Shown: piece by piece, positions 15,217-25,700 of the stretch
How the letters are laid out: each line of letters opens with the position of its first letter
How positions within the stretch are numbered: position 1 is the stretch's first letter
Source: a virus
IMG/VR virus record: IMGVR_UViG_3300032288_003360
Location: 1-34,546 of that record
DNA: 34,546 nucleotides
Strand: one strand, 5' to 3'
Program-made: the position numbers and the translations under genes
Notes under the pieces: model-generated
Told to the model about the DNA's origin: nothing
Databases searched by the model: none
Seen by the model: only the letters and a program-made list of their open reading frames with translations

Positions 15217-16125
15217 ATGGCAACTTTATTTGACAGAACAGGTTTTAATTTTACAGATACAAGTGGTACAATAGCTGTATTGCCAAACTCGGCTATACAA
15301 CAGATAAATTCAGCACCGGCATTGGTACCAAATCAATGGATGAAAGATGATTTGGTAAATGATGATACTAATGGTTATTATAAAAACCCTCTTGCGAATT
15401 CGTGTAATATTATTTGGAGTTCTTCTAACACATTAATTAATGTTACAAATTCGTTGCAGGGTTCTGGTAACTTGACGGCATTGTGGACTACAATTAATGC
15501 AGACTTAAAAGCTATTTCTGGTTATAATGTCACAACAGGAAGTGCTGAAGCGCCGCCAATAGTTGAAACACATTATACCGGCCAAATGGAAGAATTTTTA
15601 GCTCACACCTATAGGATTTCAGGTGTAGTTCCAATTACTGCAAATACAGATGCAGCTGCAAAACCACATCTTGAGCAGGCTATGCAAATTGGTCGAGCAT
15701 TAACATATTTGATATATCAAGTTGATGGCCGAGAAGACAATGCTCCTATGTTAGGCAGTTTTACAAGCCTTTTAGTAGCTAACACAATTTATGACTATGC
15801 TAATATTATTGTAACCTATGCAAACACAATTAATGCAAGTGTATCTGAAAGTGTTGGTGGTACTCCTCCAGACGACATCTTTACAATCAGAACTTCTAAT
15901 TTGAGTTATGCTGTGGTAAATACTATTGCTACTTCTGCTAATAGTTTAATTACTTTAATCCGTGATAGACGTATACATGATGAGAATTTTTATACAAAAT
16001 CCAATGAATTGGTCAACGAAGCTAAAAACATACGTAGATATTCAAATTTAGGTGCATCTGAAAGCAGTTTAGTTGACAATCTTATTGGAACTGATAAATT
16101 AAAATCTAGGCTTGCTAATCAGTAA
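15217..16125 (+). CDS. Baseplate-region structural protein of unknown function
   Basis: 302 aa. The N-terminus (LFDRTGFNFTDTSGTIAVLP) is followed by a Ser/Asn/Thr-rich middle and a helical second half (HLEQAMQIGRALTYLIYQVD, FTSLLVANTIYDYANIIVTY, SANSLITLIRDRRIHDENFY). It lies between the spike gene and gp25, has AAGGA (15208-15212) before its ATG, and ends right before the gp25 late promoter box. The position suggests a virion or baseplate-assembly component, but I do not recognise a T4 counterpart. Confidence 0.75.
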   Translation: MATLFDRTGFNFTDTSGTIAVLPNSAIQQINSAPALVPNQWMKDDLVNDDTNGYYKNPLANSCNIIWSSSNTLINVTNSLQGSGNLTALWTTINADLKAISGYNVTTGSAEAPPIVETHYTGQMEEFLAHTYRISGVVPITANTDAAAKPHLEQAMQIGRALTYLIYQVDGREDNAPMLGSFTSLLVANTIYDYANIIVTYANTINASVSESVGGTPPDDIFTIRTSNLSYAVVNTIATSANSLITLIRDRRIHDENFYTKSNELVNEAKNIRRYSNLGASESSLVDNLIGTDKLKSRLANQ

Positions 16126-16126
16126 C

Positions 16127-16134
16127 ATAAATAG
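16127..16134 (+). promoter_or_regulatory. Late promoter box ATAAATAG abutting the gp25 start
   Basis: CATAAATAG (16126-16134) starts directly after the upstream stop codon (16123-16125) and ends 3 nt before the gp25 ATG (16138). No Shine-Dalgarno is present before gp25. Transcription starting about 6 nt after the box would begin at the ATG itself, implying a leaderless gp25 message that also leads gp6 and gp7. Confidence 0.7.
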
Positions 16135-16137
16135 AAA

Positions 16138-16542
16138 ATGGCAACAGTAACTACAAACACAACCAGAGAATGGCGAGACTTGGATTTGAATTTTAAGATT
16201 CATCCAATCCGTAAAGACATTAATAAAAATCGAGCCGAAATGGCAGTAATCAATTCTATTAAGAATTTGATTTCTACCAGACACTATGAAGTTCCTTTCC
16301 AACCAGAAATTGGTTGTAATGTCCAAAAATTACTGTTTGAGCCATTAGATTCGGTTACAGCAACTTTAATTGAACGTGAGATTACGGAAACAATCAACAA
16401 CTTTGAGCCTAGAGCTGAAGTGGTAAGTCTCACAGTATTAGCGGATTTTGATAATAATGGTTTTAAAGTTGAGATGTTATTTAAAATAGTTAATAGAACC
16501 GACCCGGTAGCAATCAAATTTTTCTTAGAGCGAGTTCGATAA
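16138..16542 (+). CDS. 25: gp25-like baseplate wedge protein
   Basis: 134 aa (T4 gp25 is 132 aa), GPW/gp25 family. It caps the wedge and nucleates the sheath; the family was once thought to be lysozyme. Key features: DLDLNFKIHP near the N-terminus, VINSIKNLISTRHYEVPFQP, EIGCNVQKLLFEPLD, and the conserved EPR triad at residues 90-92 (NNFEPRAEV). It has no Shine-Dalgarno and a late promoter box just before its ATG. Its stop (16540-16542) abuts the gp6 ATG. Confidence 0.95.
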   Translation: MATVTTNTTREWRDLDLNFKIHPIRKDINKNRAEMAVINSIKNLISTRHYEVPFQPEIGCNVQKLLFEPLDSVTATLIEREITETINNFEPRAEVVSLTVLADFDNNGFKVEMLFKIVNRTDPVAIKFFLERVR

Positions 16543-18594
16543 ATGGCAGATAATCGTCTACAAGTTGCGGAACTTGATTTTGATACAATCAAAACCAACC
16601 TAAAATCTTATTTAAAACAACAGTCGGAGTTTCAAGACTATGACTTTGAGGGTTCAGGTCTCGATGTTCTCATAAACCTTCTTTCTTATAATACACACTA
16701 TAACGCATACTATCTCAACATGGTAGCCAACGAAGCATTCTTGGATACAGCTTTGTTGAGAGACTCTGTAGTGTCTCATGCTAAAACATTAGGGTATGTT
16801 CCATATTCTAAGACAGCTGCAACAGCAACTATTAATGTGACTGTGGAAACTGGTTCTACTGTAATTGATACTGCAACTATACCAAAAGGTTTTACTTTAA
16901 TTTCTAACACAATTGATAATGAAAATTATAACTTTGTGGTTTTGTCAGATGTAACTGTTACTAAAAGTGGAACAAAATACTTCTTTGAAAACTTACAAAT
17001 TAAAGAAGGCCAATTTGTAAGTTACTCATTCACACAAGAGGAGAGTTCAAATCCTAAAGCTATATTTGAAATTCCTGATGCCGATATTGACACTTCAACC
17101 ATTTCAGTAAGTGTTAAACCATCTTCTAGCAACACACAAACAACAATTTACAATAAAGTTACTGATGTTTTGGATGTAACAGGTGCTTCTGAGGTTTACT
17201 TCCTGCAAGAAGCTAGAGGTGGTAAGTATAAAATTTACTTTGGTGATAATATTATTGGTAAAAAATTGAATGATGGCGCCATCATTACTGTTACCTATTT
17301 GTCAACAAATGGTATTTTAGCTAATAAAGCTTCAGAATTTACTGTTGGTGCAGCAATTGGCGCCTTTACCAATATTACTGTAGATGTTGTCAATGTTGCT
17401 TCAGGTGCAACAAATAGGGAAACTGTCAATGAAGTTAAGTACAATGCTGTGGCTCAATTTGCAACACAGAATAGATTGGTAACTTTTAAAGATTATGAAT
17501 CTTATATTACTAAAAATTATCCATCATTAGAATCCATTTCCGTTTGGGGTGGTGAAGATGAAGATCCACCAATTTATGGTAAAGTATTATTATCAATTAA
17601 ACCGAAAGTAGATTACTATATTTCGGAAAAAGAAAAACAAAGAATCATTGATGACATTATTACACCAAAATCTATTGTTGCAGTTCAAACAGAATTTCGT
17701 GACCCCGAATATTTGTATTTGTTAGTAAACAATTACATTCAATATGACCCTAAAAAGACCACACTTGGTGAATCAGCTCTTAAATCTAATGTTAAGAATG
17801 CTGTGATAGCATATAGAAATGATAAATTAAATAGATTTACTTCAAAATTTATTCTTTCTAAGATGCAAGATTATGTTGATGCAACAAGTGTTAATTCCAT
17901 TATTGGCTCAGAAACAACTGTTCGTTTACAGAAAAGATTTTTGCCAACATTAAATGCTTCTAAAAATTACAATATTATTTTTAATGCACCTCTACATCGT
18001 GGAACAATTACTAATAAATTGAATTCTACAAACTTCAATGTTAACGATTCTGATGGTGTTGAAAGAACGGTTCAATTTGATGAGATTCCACAATCTTATT
18101 CCGGCATCACATCCATTGGCGTTACTGATGCTGGTTCTGGTTATACATCTGCACCAACTGTAACAATTACTGGTGATGGCACCGGCGCAACCGCAGAAGC
18201 TATTATTGTAAACGGAAGAATCCAAAGAATTAATATTGTTGACCGTGGTACAGACTACACCCGTGCTATTGTTACCATCACTGGTGGTAATGGTTATGGT
18301 GCTAAGGCCACAGCTCTTGTTGATGGTAAAGTTGGTACATTAAGGTTAGTATATTATGATACGAATGCTCAACGCCAAATTGTCCAAGAAAATGTTGGTA
18401 ACATTTATTATGATACTGGTAAAATAGAAATTTTTGACCTGAACATCCTTTCGGTTGATTCTATTGATGGTTTTATTCGCCTATCTTTTGAATCTGAAAA
18501 GGGGATTATTGAAACCATTAAAAATACTATTATAACTATTGATGAAACCGATCCAACTTCGATTACAATTGATTTGGTCAAAGTATCTGTCTAA
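16543..18594 (+). CDS. 6: gp6-like baseplate wedge protein with Gly-rich repeat insertion
   Basis: 683 aa (T4 gp6 is 660 aa), the main inner-wedge protein, homologous to the gpJ/Baseplate_J family. The N-terminal block is typical: DFDTIKTNLKSYLKQQSEFQ, DYDFEGSGLDVLINLLSYNT, then NMVANEAFLDTALLRDSVVS and AKTLGYVPYS. The central FKDYESYITKNYPSLESISV and the VLLSIKPK stretch fit the J-like core. Around residues 520-595 it carries two copies of a Gly-rich beta repeat (GVTDAGSGYTSAPTVTITGD; INIVDRGTDYTRAIVTITGG) that also occurs in the next three wedge-region proteins but is, to my knowledge, not in T4 gp6. Confidence 0.93.
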   Translation: MADNRLQVAELDFDTIKTNLKSYLKQQSEFQDYDFEGSGLDVLINLLSYNTHYNAYYLNMVANEAFLDTALLRDSVVSHAKTLGYVPYSKTAATATINVTVETGSTVIDTATIPKGFTLISNTIDNENYNFVVLSDVTVTKSGTKYFFENLQIKEGQFVSYSFTQEESSNPKAIFEIPDADIDTSTISVSVKPSSSNTQTTIYNKVTDVLDVTGASEVYFLQEARGGKYKIYFGDNIIGKKLNDGAIITVTYLSTNGILANKASEFTVGAAIGAFTNITVDVVNVASGATNRETVNEVKYNAVAQFATQNRLVTFKDYESYITKNYPSLESISVWGGEDEDPPIYGKVLLSIKPKVDYYISEKEKQRIIDDIITPKSIVAVQTEFRDPEYLYLLVNNYIQYDPKKTTLGESALKSNVKNAVIAYRNDKLNRFTSKFILSKMQDYVDATSVNSIIGSETTVRLQKRFLPTLNASKNYNIIFNAPLHRGTITNKLNSTNFNVNDSDGVERTVQFDEIPQSYSGITSIGVTDAGSGYTSAPTVTITGDGTGATAEAIIVNGRIQRINIVDRGTDYTRAIVTITGGNGYGAKATALVDGKVGTLRLVYYDTNAQRQIVQENVGNIYYDTGKIEIFDLNILSVDSIDGFIRLSFESEKGIIETIKNTIITIDETDPTSITIDLVKVSV

Positions 18595-18598
18595 GTAA

Positions 18599-21139
18599 AT
18601 GTCTAATCTAAAAACCTCTCTACTTGTTGCACAACAAGTACCTGAATATGTAAGTGACGAATATCCATTATTTGTTTCTTTCCTTGAAGCATATTACGAA
18701 TTCATGGAGAATGCTCAAAGTACACAAAAAAATGATGTGATGACTTTGAGTAAAAACATGAGATACATCTCCGATGTTGATGCGTCTATTGGTGCATTTG
18801 AAAGAAGTTTTTTTAGTAACTTTGCATCTTTATTTCCTAGAGATGTTAGAATTAACAAAGATATGCTCATTAAAAATGTGCTGCCTTTGTATGTGTCTAG
18901 AGGTAATGAGAAGTCATTTAAACTTCTTTTCAGAATGTTATTCGGTGATGAGGTAAATGTTCTTCTTCCTAAAAATAACATTCTTCGTGTTTCTGATGGT
19001 AAATGGATTCTTGACAATCTCCTTAAGCTGGAAACCGATGTACGTAGCATCTACACAGGCAATGGTACTGAAAAAACATTTTATTTGGCTCAACAAGTAA
19101 ATGTTGATGAGGTTCAGATTTATGTGAATGATGTTTTAAAAACAATTGATACCGATTATACAATTCGTAGAGAATCGAGAAAGTTGGTATTCAATACTGC
19201 GCCGGCATTAAACGCTTCAATTAAAGCTGTTTACAGTAATTTTGATATTACACTTTTAAACAACCGAAAAATTGTTGGCGGAACTTCAGGTGCGGCTGCT
19301 ATTGTTGAAACTGCATCAAAAAGAATTATTACAGACCGTCTAAATTTTGGTTTGCCATTTGAATTGATTATTGATAAGAAAACACTATCCGGGTTATTTG
19401 GTAATGGTGAAGAAGTGAGAACGGATATTATTGATTCCAATGGAACAAAAATTGTTATTGCAGCTGATACATTCTCCATTCTAACAACCATCTTTGTAAC
19501 CAATAGTGGCGCAGCTTATAATGTTGGTGACAAGATTACTGTATTGGGTGGTGGTGCCACTTCAGTTGCTACAGCAGAAGTAGCGTCTGTCACCTTGGGT
19601 GTTGCTAATCGTATTGCTATTGAATATGGTGGAGCTGGTTTCCATACTGCTAGTATTATTACACACTTATCAGAAGGCAATAGAACAATTATTGGTGCGG
19701 TTGATGGTGTTGATACATCTGCAACCAGGTCGGCTAACTTCTTCCAATTAAATGAAGATGTTATTTTTAATTATGCCAATATTTCACTATCAGCGGCTGA
19801 CTATGGATTTCCATCGCAGGCAATCCCAGCTGGTGAAAATATCAACACAAGAATTTATGATGCGCTAAGTACACTCACAATTACAGACCTTGGTCCAATG
19901 ACCAATGCTGTTATTTTGTTCTCTAATACTTCTATCAATACTTCATCACTTGATTCTGAAGGTGCTCGTTACCTTCTTGGAAATACCATCTATGATATCA
20001 AATCTTTCCGTGCAGTTGGTCGTATTGATATAAATGATGGTGGTGTAAACTATAAAGTTGGTGATGAAGTTAATTTTGGACCAAATCCATCCGGCACATA
20101 TGGTAGCGGCGCAGCAGCTGCTGTAAGTGAAGTTTCCAATACTGGTAGAATTACAAGAATTAGAATACAATCACCTAGAGTTGCTGGTACTGCAAACATC
20201 CTAAACAATTCAATTGTTGTTACAGGAACTGGAACATCGTTTGGTACTGAACTTGGTGTTGGTGATAAGATTACTATCAGAAGTCAAGACCGTTTTGTAA
20301 ATTCGGTAACTTCAGCTACATCATTGACTGTTAATTCTGCATTTACTTTTAGTGATGGAACAGTTTGGTCTAATAATAGTCCAATTGGTTCATTATCCCG
20401 TGGCGTTGTGGGTGGTATTAACTATACGCAAGGTTCTTTTCCAACTCTTACTGTTGCCACTACTTCAGGTGGTTCTGGTGCTAATGTTGCAATCACTGCT
20501 TTGATGGGTGATGGTGAAAGATTGAATGCGATAACGGATTCTGTGGCTGGCCAAATTCTTTCTATTAGAGTTACAAGTGGTGGAACTGGTTACAAATATA
20601 TTCCACAAGTTGACTTGACTAACATTGGAGATGGTAATGCCAAGGCTGAGGCACAAATTGGTACATCATATTTGACATTACCTGGTCGATGGACAACTTC
20701 TGATTCTATCCTGTCTAGTTCGGAAAGACGCCTACAGGGTAGTGATTATTATGTGGATTACTCTTACACTACATCTTCATTGACAGAATTTACCCGCTAC
20801 AAGGATGTTTTAAAACAACTCCTACATCCAGCTGGTTTCGTTAATTATGCGGACTTGAATAAGAATTCAACCATTAAACCTAGTCAAACCACAGTTTCGA
20901 GAACACTTACTAACCAGATTTCAGGAACAGTATCAGTTTCTAATGGTTCAATTTACGTGGCTGGTATCAATACGAAATTCAACATCGCAAACTCTCTCGG
21001 AACACTTACTGTCGGCTCAAGTATTGCTGTCAACGGTGAATTGAGAGTGGTAAATAGTATTTTCAGTAACACAAATATTTCTGTTTCTTCTGCATGGACT
21101 ATGAACACCAGCGGTGAAACCTTAATTATAGTGACATAA
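18599..21139 (+). CDS. 7: gp7-like baseplate wedge protein with added beta-repeat domains
   Basis: 846 aa (T4 gp7 is 1032 aa). The match is to the T4 C-terminal region: EYPLFVSFLEAYYEFME, VSRGNEKSFKLLFRMLFGDE (T4: STKGIEASYKFLFKVLYNEE) and near the end TRYKDVLKQLLHPAGFVNYA (T4: SSRWKSDVIRFVHPVGFGF). The N-terminal half of T4 gp7 is missing. Between these blocks are modules: a Tyr/Val-rich beta domain at about 145-220, Gly-rich repeats (SIRVTSGGTGYKYIPQVDL), and two copies of a GTGTSF...VGDKI-type domain (about 523-595 and 773-843, the latter at the C-terminus). Position after gp6 fits the 6-7-8 order. Confidence 0.85.
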   Translation: MSNLKTSLLVAQQVPEYVSDEYPLFVSFLEAYYEFMENAQSTQKNDVMTLSKNMRYISDVDASIGAFERSFFSNFASLFPRDVRINKDMLIKNVLPLYVSRGNEKSFKLLFRMLFGDEVNVLLPKNNILRVSDGKWILDNLLKLETDVRSIYTGNGTEKTFYLAQQVNVDEVQIYVNDVLKTIDTDYTIRRESRKLVFNTAPALNASIKAVYSNFDITLLNNRKIVGGTSGAAAIVETASKRIITDRLNFGLPFELIIDKKTLSGLFGNGEEVRTDIIDSNGTKIVIAADTFSILTTIFVTNSGAAYNVGDKITVLGGGATSVATAEVASVTLGVANRIAIEYGGAGFHTASIITHLSEGNRTIIGAVDGVDTSATRSANFFQLNEDVIFNYANISLSAADYGFPSQAIPAGENINTRIYDALSTLTITDLGPMTNAVILFSNTSINTSSLDSEGARYLLGNTIYDIKSFRAVGRIDINDGGVNYKVGDEVNFGPNPSGTYGSGAAAAVSEVSNTGRITRIRIQSPRVAGTANILNNSIVVTGTGTSFGTELGVGDKITIRSQDRFVNSVTSATSLTVNSAFTFSDGTVWSNNSPIGSLSRGVVGGINYTQGSFPTLTVATTSGGSGANVAITALMGDGERLNAITDSVAGQILSIRVTSGGTGYKYIPQVDLTNIGDGNAKAEAQIGTSYLTLPGRWTTSDSILSSSERRLQGSDYYVDYSYTTSSLTEFTRYKDVLKQLLHPAGFVNYADLNKNSTIKPSQTTVSRTLTNQISGTVSVSNGSIYVAGINTKFNIANSLGTLTVGSSIAVNGELRVVNSIFSNTNISVSSAWTMNTSGETLIIVT

Positions 21140-21143
21140 ATAG
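21136..21143 (+). promoter_or_regulatory. Late promoter box ATAAATAG abutting the gp8 start
   Basis: CATAAATAG (21135-21143) overlaps the gp7 stop codon (21137-21139) and ends 5 nt before the gp8 ATG (21149). There is no Shine-Dalgarno before gp8. Initiation about 6 nt after the box would place the ATG at or next to the mRNA 5' end. Confidence 0.7.
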
Positions 21144-21148
21144 AATTT

Positions 21149-22750
21149 ATGGCAGCAATAACCAATAAAAAACTATCTTTTAATACCGCAGAACAGTTCA
21201 AAGAACAGTTCTCCGAAGGTATTCCAACAATCACTTATGTGTATATGGGAAATCATGTTCCGTATGCAAATGAGGCTTCTCCTAATTCCATCGTTGACAC
21301 CGTTGCAGATGAGAAAATAACTTGGGATAATATGTTCGCAGCAAAGCGAGCAACTGGAAACGATGTACAATTAGTTGTTCCTAGGGTTAATTGGACATCC
21401 AATACTGGTTATCGCCAGTATGATGATACAATCTCAATTGAAACTTTATTGTCAGCAAATCCAGCACAGAATTTAAAACCAATGTATGTTATTACATCGG
21501 CTAGAAATGTTTATAAGTGCGTTTCAAATAGCGCTTCTGCTAATTCTACAGTTGAACCAACTGGTGATTATACAACTTCCAATGGTAATATTTCCACATC
21601 TGATGGGTTTGTTTGGAAGTATATGTACAATGTGAAACCATCCAATAAGTTTTTAACTACTGATTGGATGCCTGCACCAACATCCACATCTGCATTGGAT
21701 TATGGTGTTAACAATTCCGGTGTGGTCGATGGAGAGTTGACAAATATTGTTGTTACAAATCCAGGTGTAAATTACAGGCAAGCTTCAAACATTAGAGTTG
21801 ATTTGTTTGCTTCTGGTCAGACTGAAATTAAATTATCAAACACATCGTTGGTACTTTCAATCTTTAGTATTCCAACTTTGGCTAATTTAAGTAATCTGTC
21901 CATTTCAGGAACAGGTATTGCTACAGATACTTATATCAGTTCTATTTCAAATACAACTGGTACTATCACACTTTCTGGTCCAACAAATGCTGTTGGCGGT
22001 AATGCAAATAATGTGACAATTTCAACCCGAGTGTTTATTTTTGGTGATGGAATTGGTGCTGTTGCAACAGCTACAATATCAAATACATCGTCTGGCGCTT
22101 CAGCTTCACAAGCTAATATTTCTAAAATATCAGTTTCAACAATTGGTTCTGGTTATACTAGAGCAAATGCATTTGTTTATGGCTCAGGTTCTGGTGCAAT
22201 AACTAGAGTTATTTTGCCTCCAAAATTTGGCCATGCATTTAATCCTGCTAAAGAATTGCTTGCTAATAATGTTATGGTCACAGTTCGTGTTGGTGAAATA
22301 GATTCAACAGAACAGGGTTTAATTTCAGTAGATACTTCGTTTAGGCAAATTGGCCTTCTGAGAGATCCATATAAATATGGGTCAACTGTTGCTGCAAATA
22401 CATCTACTGCAAATTCTGTAATTTCACAAACTACTAACTTGGATGTTGTTGCAGGTGGTGCGTATTCTTTGAATGAATATGTATACCAAGGCCCAGTTAA
22501 TACTCCAAATGCATATGGTTTTGTTAATGCACAAGCAACAAATGGTGTTCGTTTGACCAAGGTTCAAGGAACATTTATTACTGGTCTTTTACTTGTCGGT
22601 GCTAATTCTGGTGCTTCCAGAACTGTTACTGCTGTGACGAATCCAGAATTTCAACCATATACAGGTGATATATTGTATACGGAAAATATAACAAAACTCG
22701 ACCGGGCAGATGGCCAGGCGGAAAATATTAAACTAGTCGTAAGTTTTTAA
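21149..22750 (+). CDS. 8: gp8-like baseplate wedge protein, expanded
   Basis: 533 aa (T4 gp8 is 334 aa). The N-terminal part is recognisable as gp8: FKEQFSEGIPTITYVYMGNH, a WDNMFAAKRATGNDVQLVVP block, NTGYRQYDDT, YVITSARNVYKCVSN and TSDGFVWKYMYNV. The C-terminal part has TEQGLISVDTSFRQIGLLRD and ends DRADGQAENIKLVVSF. About 140 residues in the middle (roughly 190-345) are Gly/Ser/Thr-rich beta repeats (IVVTNPGVNYRQASNIRVDL; ISVSTIGSGYTRANAFVYGS), which account for the extra length. Transcription probably starts at the box directly before the ATG. Confidence 0.9.
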   Translation: MAAITNKKLSFNTAEQFKEQFSEGIPTITYVYMGNHVPYANEASPNSIVDTVADEKITWDNMFAAKRATGNDVQLVVPRVNWTSNTGYRQYDDTISIETLLSANPAQNLKPMYVITSARNVYKCVSNSASANSTVEPTGDYTTSNGNISTSDGFVWKYMYNVKPSNKFLTTDWMPAPTSTSALDYGVNNSGVVDGELTNIVVTNPGVNYRQASNIRVDLFASGQTEIKLSNTSLVLSIFSIPTLANLSNLSISGTGIATDTYISSISNTTGTITLSGPTNAVGGNANNVTISTRVFIFGDGIGAVATATISNTSSGASASQANISKISVSTIGSGYTRANAFVYGSGSGAITRVILPPKFGHAFNPAKELLANNVMVTVRVGEIDSTEQGLISVDTSFRQIGLLRDPYKYGSTVAANTSTANSVISQTTNLDVVAGGAYSLNEYVYQGPVNTPNAYGFVNAQATNGVRLTKVQGTFITGLLLVGANSGASRTVTAVTNPEFQPYTGDILYTENITKLDRADGQAENIKLVVSF

Positions 22751-22759
22751 GGACGGTAA

Positions 22760-25700
22760 ATGGCTCTTGATACCAATTTTAATGTAAACCCATATTATGA
22801 TGACTATGATGAAAATAAGAAATTTCTTCGTATGTTGTTTAAGCCAGGCTATGCTGTTCAGGCTCGTGAATTAACACAAATTCAAACAATTTTACAACAA
22901 CAAGTACAAAGATTTGGTAATCATGTATTTAAAAACGGCTCTGTTGTCACTGGCGGCCAAACCTTCTTTCAAGAGGTAACTTATCTCAAATTGGATTCTA
23001 CATTCTTAGGTAATGCTGTTACTGTAGATAACTTCGTTGGTAAAACACTTGTTGATGATAACACAAATCCAACCAAACGTGCAATGGTTTTGAAGGTGTT
23101 TGATGCTGATGCTGGCACTGGTGATCCAAAAACTTTATTGGTTAAATCAATTTTTGGCACAGAGTTTGCAGCTGGTGATACAATTAAAACTTTTGAAACA
23201 AATACTATTTCAGCTAATGTTGCAACAGCCGGAGTTGGCACAGGCCAAATCTTCTCAGTTAATGAAGGTGTTTTCTATTATGAAGGCTTCTTTGTTAAGA
23301 ACGATGCACAAACTATTGCTGTTTCAAAATATACAACCAATTCAAATACAAGAGTTGGTTTTGAAATTACTGAATCCACAGTATCATATGCATCCGATAC
23401 TTCATTGTTGGATCCAGCTCAAGACGCTTCCAACTATCAAGCTCCTGGTTCTGACCGTTACAAGATTACAATGACTTTGGCTCAACGTAGCCTTGAGTCT
23501 ATTGATGATACACAATTTATTGAATTAGCTAGAATTGATGAAGGTAAATTAGCAAAGTATAATCGAGAGCCAATCTATTCGGTGTTGGAAGAAACACTAG
23601 CTCGTAGAACATATGATGAATCTGGTAACTACACCGTTAGACCATTCAATTTAACATTGAACACATCCGCCGCAAATACAGCAAACATGGAAGTAATCTT
23701 ATCTCCAGGCAAGGCGTATGTGTATGGTTACGAATATGAATCAGTTTCACCAAAAAAACTTATTGTTCCAAAACCAAGAAGTACAACTAGTGTTACAAAC
23801 AAACGTATTACCGCAGACTATGGATACTATGTTTATGCAAATACACTTTATGGAACTTTGCCAATTAACAGCCTTCAAACTGTTGACCTGCATTGTGTTC
23901 CCAACTCATCAATTAATGTAACCTCTACTGCAACCATTTCCAACACAAAGATTGGTACTGCAAGAATTAAATCTATCCAGTTTGATTCAGCAACAAACAC
24001 ATCCAATTCTGCGACATATCAATACAAGGCTTTCTTGTTTGACGTTAATGTTGGATCATTAACAGGTGTAGTTAATACAGCTATCAATGTGAGTTCTGTG
24101 CAAATTGCTAATACTTTGATTTTAGCTAATAACAGGATGACAACTGATAATGCTTACATTGGTGCTAAATTTAGAATTACTAGTGGACCTGGTGCGGGCG
24201 AAACTGCTAAGATAATTACAAATTATAGTGGTGTAAACTCTACCATTACTTTGTCCGATCCATTTGTTGCAACATTAACAAACAGTTCAGTATATTCAAT
24301 TGATTTCGAATTCAATGATGTTAATTCTATTGTAGTTACAAGTGGTGCCGGTGCAACCGCAAGAGTTGCCGCACTTGACATTGACCAACGCTCTAAAGAC
24401 CATTCGACAACATTCGATGATGTGTTTATTAGTGACACAAACACCGAAGCTTTAATCTTTAAACTTGGTGAAAATTACATTGCCAATAGTTCAATTTCTG
24501 GTCTTTCATTGTCATACAGAAGGTTGTATGAATCACAAACATTTGGAGCTGGTTTATCTCCTGCATTGGGTTTAAGCAGTGGTGAAGCATTGTCTACAGC
24601 TTCTTCTACTACAACAAGACAAGCAAATTATCAAGTTGTTGTTACAGCTGCAGGATCTTCTTCATATCAAGTTGGCAAAGCTATTCCTGCTGACCAATTC
24701 ACAGTTGATTTGGCTACTAGAAAAATTACAGTCACAAACGGTTTAAATTTAACCGCAAATGTTTATGCGACTATTGATGCTACTGCGCCAAATCCAAAAA
24801 CCAAAACTTATGTTCCTGCAAACACTTCGTTGCAGCTGTCTGCTGGTGTAGACTTATTTGGTAATGGTGCTGTCACGTTATACACATCTAACGGCCAAAT
24901 TCAGATTGCCGCTAATACGGTTGTTAAATCACCGACTGTTTCACAGTCTCTATATGTTCCAGATGTTATCTACATTTCTTCAGTACTAGATTTTAATAAT
25001 AACAACATCACACAGGCAAATGTTGCTTCTGCAATTGATGTTACCTCACGCTATGCGCTTGATAGTGGTCAAAGAGATTCTTATTATGACCACTCATCCA
25101 TCAAATTAAGACCTGGTAGTGCAGCACCTGTTGGGCCATTGGTTATCAAATTTGATAGATTCTCATCATCTGGTGCAGGATTCTTCACAAACGATTCATA
25201 CAACACCTATTCGTATGAAAATATTCCAAATTTTACATCTTCAAGTGGTACCAACTATTCGTTACGTGATTGTTTGGACTTTAGACCAATTCGTTCAGCT
25301 GCAACAGCTGCCACAGCAAACTCTATTGTGTTTGATGTATATTCATCAACAACTGGTCCAAAGATTCCAGAAAATGGCTCAGATATTATTTTGAGTTATA
25401 ATTATTATCTACCACGTAACGATAAAGTTGTTCTCAATAAAGACCGCACTTTTGAGGTTATAAGTGGTGTTCCTTCTTTATATCCAGAAGATCCAAAAGA
25501 TAGAGACAACTCTATGACATTGTATGTCTTGCGTAGTCCTGCATATGTGGCAAACACATCTAATGTGTCAACACAATATTTAAATCACAGACGCTATACC
25601 ATGAGAGATATTGGTACTATTGAAAAGCGTATTGAGAATTTGGAATACTACACATCATTGTCATTGTTGGAACAAAGCACAGTTTCTAAACAAGACTTAA

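Noticed and set aside
16540-16546. GATAAATGG and GTAAATGG sequences at several gene starts (16539, 18594, 22755) as extra late promoters.
   Set aside because: They lack the full ATAAATAG box and are produced by a TAA stop or AT-rich spacer next to ATG; translational coupling is the simpler reading.
18715-19050. Long minus-strand open frame (111 aa) opposite gp7 and others like it opposite gp8, gp6 and the 2000-aa gene.
   Set aside because: All lie wholly within strongly supported genes on the other strand and show no family signature or start signal.
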